DNA of 46,748 nt from Anaeromyxobacter oryzisoli. GTDB taxonomy: Bacteria > Myxococcota > Myxococcia > Myxococcales > Anaeromyxobacteraceae. A program made the position numbers and the translations under genes. Position 1 is the stretch's first letter; each line of letters starts with the position of its first letter. The DNA lies in NCBI RefSeq assembly GCF_022690765.1, contig NZ_JALCZA010000037.1, positions 1-46,748 of the forward strand, read 5' to 3'. A model generated the notes under the pieces. That model searched no databases, was not told where the DNA came from, and worked only from the letters and a program-made list of their open reading frames with translations. Shown here in pieces: positions 19,601-28,863 of the stretch.

Positions 19601-20284
19601 GAGCGGCCGCCGGGCGAAGAGGAGCGGCAGGAGCTCGAGGAGCTGAAGGCGCAGGCGGAGCGGATGGGCGCCATCAACCTCACCGCGATCGAGGAGTACG
19701 ACGACCTCAAGCAGCGCCACGAGTTCCTCGGCGCGCAGCGGGGCGACCTCGAGCGCTCGGTCGCCGATCTCCAGAGCGCGATCGTGAAGATCAACCGCGC
19801 CAGCCGGGACCGGTTCCAGGAGACCTTCGACCGCGTGAACGAGAAGTTCCAGGCGGTGTTCCCGCGCCTCTTCAACGGCGGCCGCGCCGGCCTCGTCCTC
19901 ACCACCCCCGAGGGCGGGGGCGAGCACGGCGTCGAGATCTTCGCGCAGCCGCCCGGCAAGAAGCTGCAGAGCGTGAACCTGCTCTCCGGCGGCGAGAAGG
20001 CGCTCACCGCGGTGTCGCTCATCTTCGCCATCTTCCTCATCAAGCCCACGCCGTTCTGCCTGCTCGACGAGGTGGACGCCCCGCTCGACGACGCGAACGT
20101 CGGCCGCTACAACGACATGGTGAAGGAGATGAGCAAGAACTCCCAGTTCATCGTCATCACCCACAACAAGCGGACGATGGAGATGGTGGACACGCTGTAC
20201 GGGGTGACGATGCAGGAGCCGGGCGTCTCGCGGCTCGTCTCCGTCCGCCTCTCCGAGCGGACGCGCGAGGTCGCCGCGGCGTAG
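16658..20284 (+). CDS. smc: Chromosome segregation ATPase SMC
   Basis: Structural maintenance of chromosomes protein, the core of the condensin that compacts and organises the chromosome with ScpA/ScpB. It is 1208 aa, the usual length. The N-terminal head starts MRIRRLDIVGFKSF and has Walker A GPNGCGKS at 31-38. Coiled coil runs to about 500. The hinge follows (about 520-680, with LVADVVSAPADYENAVEAVLG and a GGPLEG end). The returning coiled coil leads to the C-terminal head with signature LLSGGEKALTA (about 1107) and Walker B/D-loop FCLLDEVDAPLDD (about 1133). The ATG at 16658 gives the canonical N-terminus. It is divergent from the chemoreceptor gene and followed closely by ftsY. Confidence 0.97.
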   Translation: MRIRRLDIVGFKSFMDKTVIAFDEGVTGVVGPNGCGKSNVADSIRWVLGEQSARHLRGRSMEDVIFNGSESKPPLSMAEVMLTFTNDRPSELPPAYQGFGEITVGRRLFRSGESEYLVNGVQARLMDVNDIFFGSGVGRTAYSIIEQGRIGQIVSARPEDRRAIIEEAAGITKYKRRREAAERKLEATQANLLRVADIVQELGKQLESLNRQARKAEKYKALRGKIRELELRTAAARYLELTALRRAAEERHAALKAEDTELSARLAELDARLEADRARAEESEQRLGELGEKEHGLESQARVSEVSVDAAARELEQIAERTKAQAAEVEGLKGQAEALARERETLLKQRDDLQSLVSTDEGRLGEAETALRDAGREQGELQAEADRARAAAAAAASEATSHKSQLAHVERQRQDLKTRIERNRAEADELARRAGELDSARARHVESLGQTRQLKLHLDEQRGAQEELLERTRAEFIQNEAKLITLREELAEKRSRLQSLLEIVRNYEGYGRGVRSLMTRAGQGEGHDHGIFGLVADVVSAPADYENAVEAVLGERLQYVIVESHSQGVEAIDYLKTAAEGRASLIPMGRLRDANGAEIGPDGGVSAGTEPERAHPGIVARCLDVVQVDPSYEKVARFLLGDALIVRDLPSALEIWQQSGHPRTYVTLDGEVLDPYGVVTGGPLEGEGHGALQRRREVQELEETVRGFEAEFSLAQERHRTLQARLLQLEAALKNLDKDGREKELALLDQEKDLARVGEELVRVADRTAALEVERTNLEGSVAALGREEEEHRVAGATAEAEQARCEERARDAVARLELTKVRGDVLTAELMNLKVKVAADAERREGIGAALKRIDDARREVDERRGRLFAALSEANARAAELRGRVEGTRIDLGRLNEDLAAVRAELSSAREAHEKLVEGTRAREAEVRDLRARGEGVRETSSEAALTAREQALELAHLEDQTRERCQAELRWEVSRFHLERPPGEEERQELEELKAQAERMGAINLTAIEEYDDLKQRHEFLGAQRGDLERSVADLQSAIVKINRASRDRFQETFDRVNEKFQAVFPRLFNGGRAGLVLTTPEGGGEHGVEIFAQPPGKKLQSVNLLSGGEKALTAVSLIFAIFLIKPTPFCLLDEVDAPLDDANVGRYNDMVKEMSKNSQFIVITHNKRTMEMVDTLYGVTMQEPGVSRLVSVRLSERTREVAAA

Positions 20285-20314
20285 CGTCCCGGCGGCGTCG
20301 CCGCCCGCCTTCCG

Positions 20315-20344
20315 TTGACTTGCCCGCGCCGGGAGCCCTATATC
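20315..20344 (+). promoter_or_regulatory. Candidate sigma70-type promoter of ftsY
   Basis: TTGACT (20315-20320) and TATATC (20339-20344) with 18 bp between them lie in the 99-bp smc-ftsY gap. The -10 element sits in the loop of a perfect 8-bp inverted repeat (20331-20338/20348-20355). Confidence 0.55.
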
Positions 20345-20365
20345 CTCGGGCTCCCAGCGCTTTTT
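20331..20365 (+). terminator. Inverted repeat with T tract after smc
   Basis: GGGAGCCC (20331-20338) pairs perfectly with GGGCTCCC (20348-20355) around a 9-nt loop. Five Ts follow at 20361-20365 after AGCGC. This could be a weak intrinsic terminator of smc, an operator over the ftsY promoter, or both. Confidence 0.45.
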
Positions 20366-20383
20366 CGTGCTCCGGAGCGTCCC

Positions 20384-21885
<1,502 letters not shown>

Positions 21886-21889
<4 letters not shown>

Positions 21890-22590
21890 CCCCTCCTCCC
21901 TTCCAGGCGTACCTGCTCGACGTGGACGGGACGCTCGTCTCCTGCGGCGGCGCGGGCCGCCGCTCGCTCGAGCGCTCCCTCGCCCACCACTGCGGCCCGA
22001 TCGACGGCGCCCTCGCGCCCCTGCGGCTCGACGGGATGACCGATCGGCGCATCGTGCGCGAGGCGCTCGGCCTCCTCCGGCAGCCGTTCAGCGAGGAGCG
22101 CTGCGACGCGGTCCTCGCCCGCTACCTGCTGCACCTCGAGGAGGAGATCGCCGCGCCCGGGTACGAGGTCCTCCCGGGCGTCGTGGACGCGCTCGAGAAG
22201 CTGCGCGCCCGCGGCGCGCTCTACGGGCTCTGCACCGGGAACGTGGTGGACGGCGCGCGCGTGAAGCTCGCCCGCGGCGGGCTCGACCGCTACTTCGAGT
22301 GGGGCCCGGCGGCGCCCGGCGGCTTCGCCGCCGACGGGGAGGCCCGCGAGCAGATCGTCCTCGCCGCCGTCCGCCGCGCCTCGACGCGCCTCGGCCGGCC
22401 CATCGACCCCGGCGAGGCCCTCGTCGTCGGCGACACGCCGCGGGACGTCGAGGCCGCCCACCTCGCCGGCTGCCCGGTCCTCGGCGTCGCCACCGGCCGA
22501 TACGACGCGGCCGCGCTTCGCGCCGCCGGCGCCGACTTCGTGGCCCCCGCGCTCGCGCACCCGGACGCGCGCCGGCTGCTGGGAGCGTAG
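21886..22590 (+). CDS. HAD-family phosphatase, phosphoglycolate phosphatase-like
   Basis: Haloacid dehalogenase superfamily hydrolase, 234 aa. Motif I is LLDVDGTL near the start (two Asp), motif II is GLCTGN (about residue 112), and motif IV is VVGDTPRDVEAA (about 183). The helical cap between motifs I and II resembles the phosphoglycolate phosphatase subgroup. The GTG at 21886 overlaps the ftsY stop by 4 nt, implying translational coupling. The exact substrate cannot be read from the sequence. Confidence 0.85.
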
Positions 22591-22604
22591 GCCTCGGGGA
22601 AGGG

Positions 22605-22825
22605 CCCTGCCCGTACCCGTAACCGAAGCCGTACCCGTACCCCTACCCGTCACCGTGCCCGTGGCCGATCCCCGTGCCCGGGTCCCGCCTCCCGTGTCCC
22701 CTGGCCCGTGATCCGACGAGCATCGGACCGTCGGACCACGGGAACCGGGCCACGGGCCACGGGATCCGGTTCACGGTTGACGGAGAAGCCGGTGACGGTG
22801 ACGGGCACGGTCCACGGGACCCCCG
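22605..22825. repeat. Hexamer-step palindromic intergenic repeat, copy A
   Basis: The left arm reads in 6-nt steps close to GTNCCC (GTACCC, GTAACC, GTACCC, GTACCC, CTACCC, GTCACC, GTGCCC, GTGGCC). The right arm reads as complements (CCACGG, GGCCAC, GGTGAC, GGGCAC). The core has CCGACG (22713-22718) and CGTCGG (22729-22734). The 20-mer at 22691-22710 is identical to 38402-38421. No coding signal is seen. Confidence 0.8.
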
Positions 22826-22876
22826 ACCCGACCCCGAGCCGACCCTCCGACCCTCCACCTGGATCCCGCCCTCGCC

Positions 22877-22906
22877 TTGACCCGCCGCGGCGCGCGGGGC
22901 TATGGC
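22877..22906 (+). promoter_or_regulatory. Candidate promoter of the GNAT gene
   Basis: TTGACC (22877-22882) and TATGGC (22901-22906) are 18 bp apart. GGAGG at 22928-22932 lies 6 nt before the ATG at 22939. The -35 is good and the -10 is partial. Confidence 0.45.
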
Positions 22907-22938
22907 AACCGTCCCACTCCCACCACCGGAGGCAGCCG

Positions 22939-23472
22939 ATGACGATCTCGCGCGAGAGGCAGGGGCCCGGCACCGGGCAGACCCTCCCGTCGCTCGACGG
23001 GCCGCGCCTCCGCGCGGTGGCCGCGGACCGCCGTCACGTCCAGCAGATCCAGTCGTGCTTCTCCGGCGCGCCGGACTACTTCGCGCGGACCGAGGGCGGC
23101 CCCGCCGGCGGCGACGCCGCGGAGCGGCTCGTCTCCGAGGCGGAGGCCGACGACACGCGCCGGGTCTTCGCGCTCGTCCCGCACACCGGCGGCGCCGCGG
23201 TGGGCGTCCTCGACCTCTACCTGCACCACCCCGAGCCCGGCACCGCCCACATCGGCCTGCTGCTGTTCCGCGAGGCGTGCCAGGGGCTCGGGTACGGCAA
23301 GGAGACCGTCGCCGCCCTCGAGCACGCGCTCGCCCGGACCGGGTTCTCCGTCCTGCGCCTCTCCGTCGGCGACGAGAACCCCGGGGCGCGCGCGTTCTGG
23401 GAGCGCCTCGGCTTCGCCGAGGTGGGGCGGCTGGAGCGGTCGGTGTCGGTGTTCGAGAAGCGGCTGGAGTGA
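22939..23472 (+). CDS. GNAT family N-acetyltransferase
   Basis: Acetyl-CoA-dependent N-acetyltransferase, 177 aa. The acetyl-CoA pyrophosphate-binding loop is ACQGLGYGKETVAALEHAL (about residues 112-130). The preceding strand is GTAHIGLLLF. The late motif SVGDENPGARAFWERLGFAEVGR is typical of GNAT motif B. The start is well fixed by GGAGG. It stands alone between repeat copy A and a convergent glycosyltransferase. The acceptor substrate is unknown. Confidence 0.9.
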   Translation: MTISRERQGPGTGQTLPSLDGPRLRAVAADRRHVQQIQSCFSGAPDYFARTEGGPAGGDAAERLVSEAEADDTRRVFALVPHTGGAAVGVLDLYLHHPEPGTAHIGLLLFREACQGLGYGKETVAALEHALARTGFSVLRLSVGDENPGARAFWERLGFAEVGRLERSVSVFEKRLE

Positions 23473-23507
23473 GGCTGGACCCGATGACGAGGTCCGAGCC
23501 CTGAAAG

Positions 23508-23552
23508 CGACACGGGGCCATCGGACCGCTGCGGTCCGAGGCCCCGTCGCTC
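23508..23552. terminator. Bidirectional hairpin between convergent genes
   Basis: Arms AGCGAC(AC)GGGGCC and GGCCCCGTCGCT flank an inner perfect stem CGGACCGC-T-GCGGTCCG. The hairpin of about 20 bp lies between the GNAT stop (23472) and the glycosyltransferase stop (23576). There is no U tract. Position and strength suggest a shared terminator. Confidence 0.7.
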
Positions 23553-23575
23553 GCGATCTCGCCGGGCGCGAGCCG

Positions 23576-25084
23576 CTACTCGGTCGTCGTCGGCGCCGGC
23601 GACAGGATGCGGGCCCAGCGGACCACGCGCCCGCGGAGCCCCTCGTAGACGCTCGCGAGGCCGACGTAGCCGAAGCCGACCTGGAAGAGCACGAGGAACG
23701 GGAGCGAGTAGTAGACCTCGCGCTGGATGAGGTAGACCACGCCGTAGGTCATGTACGCGGCGAGGCCGAGCTCGACGATCGGCTGGAAGGTGACCGCCGC
23801 CTTGTAGCGCTTCTTCGTGACCGACTCGCCCGCGCCCTTCACGCCGTGCTTCGGCGTGCGCGTGAAGCCGGTCTCGTACCCCATCAGCGCCTCGACCACG
23901 GCGCGCGCCTGGTTCACGGAGAGGCCGATCCCGAGGGCCATGACCAGGGGCAGGTACTTGATCTGCTCCCAGAGGCTCTTCCCCTGCTCGCGCTGGCTCG
24001 CGGCGTAGAACGCCACCACGCTGAAGGTCGCCGCGGCGAAGAACGGGATGTCGAGGAAGAGCACCTCGTACCAACCGTGCGAGACCCGCACCACGACCGT
24101 GATCGGGAGCAGGATCGCGAGCGGGATCATGAGCAGGTAGGCGAGGTTCGCGGCGAGGTGCATCACCGCCTCGTGCTTCACCTCGCGCGGGACGTCGGAC
24201 CGGAGGATGCGCGGCAGGAGCTTCAGCGCGGTCTGGATCGAGCCCTTCGCCCAGCGGTGCTGCTGGCTCTTGAACGCGTTCATCTCCACCGGCACCTCGG
24301 CGGGGGTGACGATGTCCGGCAGGTACACGAACCGCCACCCGGCGAGCTGCGCGCGATACGAGAGGTCGAGGTCCTCGGTGAGCGTGTCGTGCTGCCACCC
24401 GCCGCCCGCCTCGATGGCGGTGCGCCGCCAGATGCCGGCGGTGCCGTTGAAGTTGAAGAAGCGGCCGGAGCGGTTGCGGGCGGTGTGCTCGATGACGAAG
24501 TGGCCGTCGAGCAGGATGGCCTGGGCCTGGGTCAGGAGCGAGTAGCCGCGGTTCAGGTGGCCCCAGCGCGCCTGGACCATGCCGATGCCCGCGTCGGTGA
24601 AGAAGTGCACCGTCCGCTGCAGGTAGTCCGCGGGCGGGATGAAGTCCGCGTCGAAGACGGCGACGAACTCCCCCGTGGCGGTCTTGAGCCCGTTCTCGAG
24701 CGCGCCCGCCTTGAAGCCCTTCCGATCGGTCCGGTGGATGTAGGCGATGTCGAGCCCGGTGGCGCGGTGCCGATCGACGCACGCGCGGGCGATGCCCTGG
24801 GTCTCGTCCGTCGAGTCGTCGAGCACCTGGATCTGGAGGCGGTCGCGCGGATAGTCGATCTTCGCGACCGTGTCGATGAGCCGCTCCGTCACGTAGAGCT
24901 CGTTGAAGATCGGGAGCTGGATCGTGACCCGCGGCAGCGCCTCGAAGCGGCCCTTCGGCGTCGGCAGCCGGTACTTGTGCCGGTAGTACAGGTACGCCAT
25001 CGCGTAGCGATGGGCGCCGAAGACGGAGAGGACCGCGAGCAGCAGGGCGTAGGCGATGACGACGGAAAGCTCGAGAGGACTCAT
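23576..25084 (-). CDS. Membrane-bound family 2 glycosyltransferase, CslA/cellulose synthase-like
   Basis: Inner-membrane GT-A glycosyltransferase, 502 aa from the ATG at 25084. An N-terminal helix ([19 protein letters not shown]) precedes the catalytic domain. The catalytic domain has VLDDSTDE (Asp at 89-90), DAD (145-147), TEDLDLS (236-242) and QQHRW (274-278), the D,D,D,QxxRW set of processive beta-glycan synthases. At least four more helices follow (around 307-340, 350-370 and 440-480). The layout resembles CslA-type mannan synthases more than BcsA, since there is no PilZ domain. The product polymer is unknown. It could be exopolysaccharide. It has its own promoter upstream. Confidence 0.87.
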   Translation of the reverse strand: MSPLELSVVIAYALLLAVLSVFGAHRYAMAYLYYRHKYRLPTPKGRFEALPRVTIQLPIFNELYVTERLIDTVAKIDYPRDRLQIQVLDDSTDETQGIARACVDRHRATGLDIAYIHRTDRKGFKAGALENGLKTATGEFVAVFDADFIPPADYLQRTVHFFTDAGIGMVQARWGHLNRGYSLLTQAQAILLDGHFVIEHTARNRSGRFFNFNGTAGIWRRTAIEAGGGWQHDTLTEDLDLSYRAQLAGWRFVYLPDIVTPAEVPVEMNAFKSQQHRWAKGSIQTALKLLPRILRSDVPREVKHEAVMHLAANLAYLLMIPLAILLPITVVVRVSHGWYEVLFLDIPFFAAATFSVVAFYAASQREQGKSLWEQIKYLPLVMALGIGLSVNQARAVVEALMGYETGFTRTPKHGVKGAGESVTKKRYKAAVTFQPIVELGLAAYMTYGVVYLIQREVYYSLPFLVLFQVGFGYVGLASVYEGLRGRVVRWARILSPAPTTTE

Positions 25085-25183
25085 CTTGTCTGTGTGCGCG
25101 CTCGGCGCGCCTCCGGAGAGGGCCCGGCATCGCAAGCCGCGGGCCAGGGCCTCACCCCTCCGAGGCCGTTCGAAATCGCGCGG

Positions 25184-25211
25184 AATGTAACAGTCCGGTC
25201 CGGGATGTCAA
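25184..25211 (-). promoter_or_regulatory. Strong candidate sigma70 promoter of the glycosyltransferase
   Basis: On the - strand TTGACA (25211-25206) is followed after 16 bp by TACATT (25189-25184). This is the best -35 match in the window. It predicts a leader of about 90 nt to the ATG at 25084. Confidence 0.65.
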
Positions 25212-25380
25212 TCCGGCAAACCCTGCGCCGCCCCTGGGGAAACTGGCCACGTGCGCGAATCGAGCAGCGACCGCCGCGGCCGCAGCGAACACGCAACGAT
25301 TGCACGGGACGCAAGCAGCGTTCGCCCGGACCACGACACGCGCGCCAGGGTGATCTCGAAGGTGCGAGGAAGTCCGCGGG

Positions 25381-25399
25381 GTCGCGCCCTCGGCGCGAC
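25381..25399 (-). terminator. Candidate terminator hairpin after the S41 protease gene
   Basis: A perfect 8-bp stem GTCGCGCC/GGCGCGAC with a 3-nt loop lies about 35 nt past the stop of the protease gene. No U tract follows on the - strand. Confidence 0.45.
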
Positions 25400-25431
25400 T
25401 CCGGAGGAGGTGACCGGCTACAGGTGACCGG

Positions 25432-26736
25432 CTACTCCCCCTTCGCGGTGATGCCGCGCACCCGGGGCTCCGCCGACCCGCGGAGGATGTCGGCGGCCCG
25501 GAGCGAGTCGAGCGCGGTCCTGAGCTGCCAGTCGGCGGTCGGCGCCGGCGGGGCGGACGCCGGGACGACGCCGTTGCGCAGGTGCCCCTTGAGATCGCGC
25601 TCGGCGACGATCCCGTCCTCGGGGCGCGCCGCCGGCGCGACGTCGGGGACCACCACGTCCGGCGTGATCCCGAGCTCCTGGATCGAGCGCTTGCGCGGCG
25701 TGAAGTAGCGCGCGACCGTGAGCTTCAGCCCCGAACCGTCGGCGAGCTCCACGATGGTCTGGACCGAGCCCTTGCCGAAGGTCTGCGTCCCCATGATGAC
25801 CGCGCGGCCGTTGTCCTGCAGCGCGCCGGCGACGATCTCGCTCGCGCTCGCGGTGCCGCGGTTCACGAGGACGATGACCGGGTACGGCGGCTCGGTCCCC
25901 TTCTCGTGCGCGCGCCACACCTCCACGTTGCGCCGGCCGCGCCCCTCGGTCGTCACGATGGTCCCGCCGGCGAGGAACAGGTCGGACACGGCGACCGCCT
26001 CGTCCACCAGGCCGCCCGGGTCGTTCCGCAGGTCGAGGACGAGCCCGCGGAGCTCCCCCTTCAACGCGGTGCGCCCGTCCGCGAGCGCCTTCTCGAGGCT
26101 GCGGGCGGTCCGCTCCTGGAACGTCCTGATGCGCGCGTAGAGGTAGCGCCGGTCGGGATCGAGGACGCGGGACTCGACGCTCTGCACGCGGATCCGGTCG
26201 CGCACGAGCGTGAGCTTCTGGGGCGACGCGAAGCCATCCCGCATGATCTCCAGGGCGCAGCGGGTCCCGGCGGCGCCCTTGAGGCGCCGGATCACCTCGT
26301 CGAGCGCGAGGTCCTTCGTCGGGGTGCCGTCCACCGAGACCACGCGGTCGCCCGATCGGATCCCGGCGCGCTCGCCCGGCGAGTCGGCGATGGGCGACAC
26401 GACGGTCACCTCGCCGCCCGTCCGCGTCAGGTCGAGCCCGAGCCCGTCGAACTCGCCGCTGGTCTCCTCGCGGAGCTGCGCGTAGACCTCGGGGCGCATG
26501 AACTGAGAGTGCGGATCGAGCCGCCCCACCATGCCCTCGACGGCGCCGTACACGAGGTCCTTCTCGGAGACCTCCTCGACGTACGCGTTCTCGATCTGCG
26601 AGAGGACGTCGGCGAACACGTCGAGGGGCCGGTACGCGGGCGCCCCGCTCCGCTGCGCCGCGGAGGCGGCGTGATCGGCGACGAGCCCGGCGAAGAAGGC
26701 GAGGGCGAGCGCGGCGGCGACGGCGATCCGCTTCAT
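25432..26736 (-). CDS. C-terminal processing (S41) protease, CtpA-like
   Basis: Periplasmic serine protease, 434 aa from the ATG at 26736. A signal peptide covers about residues 1-26 (MKRIAVAAALALAFFAGLVA). A PDZ domain lies around 85-165 (GEFDGLGLDL, GERAGIRSGDRVVSVDGT). The S41 core has LRGLVLDLRNDPGGL, then Ser297 in GTASASEI and Lys322 in TFGKG. The 25-residue gap between them matches the Ser/Lys dyad of CtpB-type proteases. Such enzymes process envelope proteins and often act on peptidoglycan hydrolases, which fits the envC/ftsEX neighbours upstream. TACAAT ends 7 nt before the ATG with no ribosome site, so it may be transcribed on its own as a leaderless message. Confidence 0.93.
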   Translation of the reverse strand: MKRIAVAAALALAFFAGLVADHAASAAQRSGAPAYRPLDVFADVLSQIENAYVEEVSEKDLVYGAVEGMVGRLDPHSQFMRPEVYAQLREETSGEFDGLGLDLTRTGGEVTVVSPIADSPGERAGIRSGDRVVSVDGTPTKDLALDEVIRRLKGAAGTRCALEIMRDGFASPQKLTLVRDRIRVQSVESRVLDPDRRYLYARIRTFQERTARSLEKALADGRTALKGELRGLVLDLRNDPGGLVDEAVAVSDLFLAGGTIVTTEGRGRRNVEVWRAHEKGTEPPYPVIVLVNRGTASASEIVAGALQDNGRAVIMGTQTFGKGSVQTIVELADGSGLKLTVARYFTPRKRSIQELGITPDVVVPDVAPAARPEDGIVAERDLKGHLRNGVVPASAPPAPTADWQLRTALDSLRAADILRGSAEPRVRGITAKGE

Positions 26737-26859
26737 GGCGGCGATTGTAGCGCGGGAGCGCGGCGGGCCCAGCCGCGGCGGCGGACGCCCCACCGGAGCG
26801 CGGGCGGCGCCGCCCGGCAGGACCGCGCGGGTGGCGCCACGCGGCTCATGCGCGCCACG

Positions 26860-27963
26860 TCATCGCCCGAGCCAGGGCGCCGGGTCCACCGGGCGGCCGC
26901 GCTCCCGGAGCTCGAAGTACAGGTACGGCCCCTTGAGCGACCCCGAGTCCCCGACGGTGCCGAGGACCGCGCCGGCCTCCACGGCCTCCCCCGTCGCGGT
27001 CTGCATCGTCGCGAGGTGCGCCACCAGCGTGTGGTACCCCTCGCCGTGATCGACGATGACGAGGTTGCCGTACCCCTTGAACCACCCGGCGTACACGACC
27101 TTGCCCGGGGCCACCGCCCGGACGGGCGTGTCCGCGGGGGCGGCGATGTCGAGGCCGTGCTGCACCGTCACGGTGTTGAACTTCGGGTTCACGATCTTCC
27201 CGAACCCGACCGCGACGGTGCCGCGCGCCGGGAGGAGGAGCTTCCCGCGCCGGGCGGCGAACCCGCCCGGGCCGCCGCCCGCCTGGGGCGGGGGCAGCGC
27301 GGAGACCAGCTCGGCGAGCCTCCGGGACTGCTCGGCGGCCTCCGCGGCCGCGCGCTCGTGGACCCCCCGCGCGCTCCGGAGGGCCGCGAGCAGGGCCTCC
27401 CGCTCGTCCCGCCGCGCCGCGGCCTGCTCCCGGCGCTCGCCGACCTCGTCGGCGAGGGCGGCGAGGCGCGCCGCCTCCTGCTGGCGGGCGGCCCGGGCGC
27501 GCTCCCGCTCCCGCGCCGCGGCCTGCGCCTCCGCCAGGAGGGCGAGATCGCGCGAGAGGATGCGGTCCATCAGGTAGCGGCGCTGCACGAGCTCGGCGAG
27601 CGACCGGCTCGCGAGGAGGACCCGCAGCTCGCCGGTGCGCCCGAGCCGCGCCCGCGCCTGGAGCCGCGGGCGGAGCGCCGCGAGGCGGGCCTGCAGCCGC
27701 GCCTGCGCCGCGGCCTCCTCTCCGCGCGCCCGCTCGAGCCCGGCCGCCGCGTCGGCCTGCTCCGCCTCGACCCGCCGCCACTCCGCGACCGCGTCGGCGA
27801 GGGCGCGCTCCGAGTCGGCGACGGTGTCGAGCACCGACCGCTCCTGCTGCGCGAGGAGCCGCGCCGCGGCCTCCTCCGCCCGGTGGCGCGCCTGCAGCGC
27901 GTCGAGCTGCGCCCGCGTACCGGGCGCGGCCAGGGCGAGGGCGAGGACGGCGGGGGCGAGCAC
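26860..27963 (-). CDS. envC: EnvC-like murein hydrolase activator (degenerate LytM domain)
   Basis: Periplasmic coiled-coil protein, 367 aa, with a short signal peptide (LAPAVLALALAAPGTRA). The long coiled coil (about 20-230) is rich in Arg, Ala and Glu. The C-terminal LytM/M23 domain has VQHGLDIAAP and LYFELRERGRPVDPAPWLGR. Compared with active M23 enzymes, the first zinc His appears replaced by Gln and the HxH motif by YLY, as in E. coli EnvC, which ends similarly. It is therefore probably an amidase activator rather than an enzyme, controlled by the FtsEX complex encoded just upstream. The GTG start is 9 nt after the ftsX stop. Confidence 0.88.
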   Translation of the reverse strand: MLAPAVLALALAAPGTRAQLDALQARHRAEEAAARLLAQQERSVLDTVADSERALADAVAEWRRVEAEQADAAAGLERARGEEAAAQARLQARLAALRPRLQARARLGRTGELRVLLASRSLAELVQRRYLMDRILSRDLALLAEAQAAARERERARAARQQEAARLAALADEVGERREQAAARRDEREALLAALRSARGVHERAAAEAAEQSRRLAELVSALPPPQAGGGPGGFAARRGKLLLPARGTVAVGFGKIVNPKFNTVTVQHGLDIAAPADTPVRAVAPGKVVYAGWFKGYGNLVIVDHGEGYHTLVAHLATMQTATGEAVEAGAVLGTVGDSGSLKGPYLYFELRERGRPVDPAPWLGR

Positions 27964-27972
27964 GCGTCGCGC

Positions 27973-28863
27973 CTAGCTGGTGGAGATCCGCCGGAGGGTG
28001 CGCGCCACCGAGAGCGCGCTCCCGAGCAGGCCGACGAGGGCGCCGCCCGCGACGAGGGCGAGGAGGAGCGACGGCGGCAGCGCGTCCCGGACCGTGAGCA
28101 GGCGCCCGAGCCCCGCCGCGTGGAGCCGCGGCGACACCGCGGCGTACGCCGCGAGGAGCCCGCCCGCCGCGAGGCCGCCGCCGAGCAGCCCCTGCGCGAG
28201 CCCCTCGATGAGGAACGGCGCGGCCACGAACGCGTCCGTCGCCCCCACGAGCTTCATGATCTCGATCTCGTCGCGGCGCGCGAACACCGCCAGGCGGAGG
28301 GTGTTCGAGACGAGGACCGCCGTGGCGAGCGCGAGCGCCGCGAACAGGACCGCGGAGGTGGTCCGCGCGCGCCGGACGAACCGCTCGAGCGGCCCCAGCA
28401 AGGCCTCCCCGTAGTCCACGTCGGCGGCCCCGGGCACGCTCCGGAGCCGCGCCGCGAGGGCCCTGGCCTCGGCGAGGGAGATCCCGGGCGCCGCCACCTG
28501 CACCTCGTCCGACAGCGCGCCCGGCCCGACCCCCTCGAGCACCCGGGCCTCGTCGCCGAGCTCCACGGCGAGGTCGCGGAGCGCCTCGGCGCTGGTGACC
28601 GCACGGACCTCCCGGCCCGGCGCCGCCGCGGCGGCCGCCGCCCGCGCCGCCGCGAGGTCCGCGCCGGGCGCGAGGTAGATCGAGATCCGGACCTCGCCGG
28701 CCCAGGCGGCGAGGAGCCGCTCCGCCCCGCCGAGCGCGGCCGCGAAGAGGCCGGTGGCGAAGACCGCGACGAAGATCGTCGCCGTGCCGATCAGCGTCAC
28801 GTACGGCCCGCGGATCATCGCGTCCATCGCGCGGCGCGTGAAGTAGAGCGGGCGGAACGTCAT
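27973..28863 (-). CDS. ftsX: Cell-division ABC transporter permease FtsX
   Basis: Inner-membrane partner of FtsE, 296 aa. The first helix is near 20-42 (YVTLIGTATIFVAVFATGLFA). The periplasmic loop (about 45-165) begins AGEVRISIYLAPGAD. Three further helices form the FtsX/MacB permease fold, with FARRDEIEIMKLVGATDAFVAAPFLIEG, the family's characteristic cytoplasmic coupling segment. The start overlaps the ftsE stop by 4 nt. It is predicted to pass the FtsE ATPase cycle through its periplasmic loop to EnvC. Confidence 0.94.
   Translation of the reverse strand: MTFRPLYFTRRAMDAMIRGPYVTLIGTATIFVAVFATGLFAAALGGAERLLAAWAGEVRISIYLAPGADLAAARAAAAAAAPGREVRAVTSAEALRDLAVELGDEARVLEGVGPGALSDEVQVAAPGISLAEARALAARLRSVPGAADVDYGEALLGPLERFVRRARTTSAVLFAALALATAVLVSNTLRLAVFARRDEIEIMKLVGATDAFVAAPFLIEGLAQGLLGGGLAAGGLLAAYAAVSPRLHAAGLGRLLTVRDALPPSLLLALVAGGALVGLLGSALSVARTLRRISTS

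Larger units (their letters stand above)
22591..22938. other. Intergenic region between HAD phosphatase and GNAT genes
   Basis: This gap holds repeat copy A (22605-22825), a short C/G-rich stretch, and a candidate promoter and ribosome site for the GNAT gene. I see no gene in it. Confidence 0.7.
25085..25431. other. Intergenic region between protease and glycosyltransferase genes
   Basis: Reading on the - strand this gap holds a tandem 14-bp duplication at the end of the protease gene (25408-25435), a GTCGCGCC-CTC-GGCGCGAC hairpin (25381-25399) and a promoter-like pair (25211-25184). The remaining sequence shows no gene. Confidence 0.65.

Noticed and set aside
22605-22710. Possible CRISPR array or simple microsatellite
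   Set aside because: Units are about 6 nt and degenerate with no spacers. The inverted second arm and shared core are not explained by a simple tandem repeat.
22674-22880. Short open frames inside repeat copy A (also similar ones in copies B and C)
   Set aside because: The translations only mirror the six-base steps (repeats such as TGHG or VTVTG) and differ between copies.
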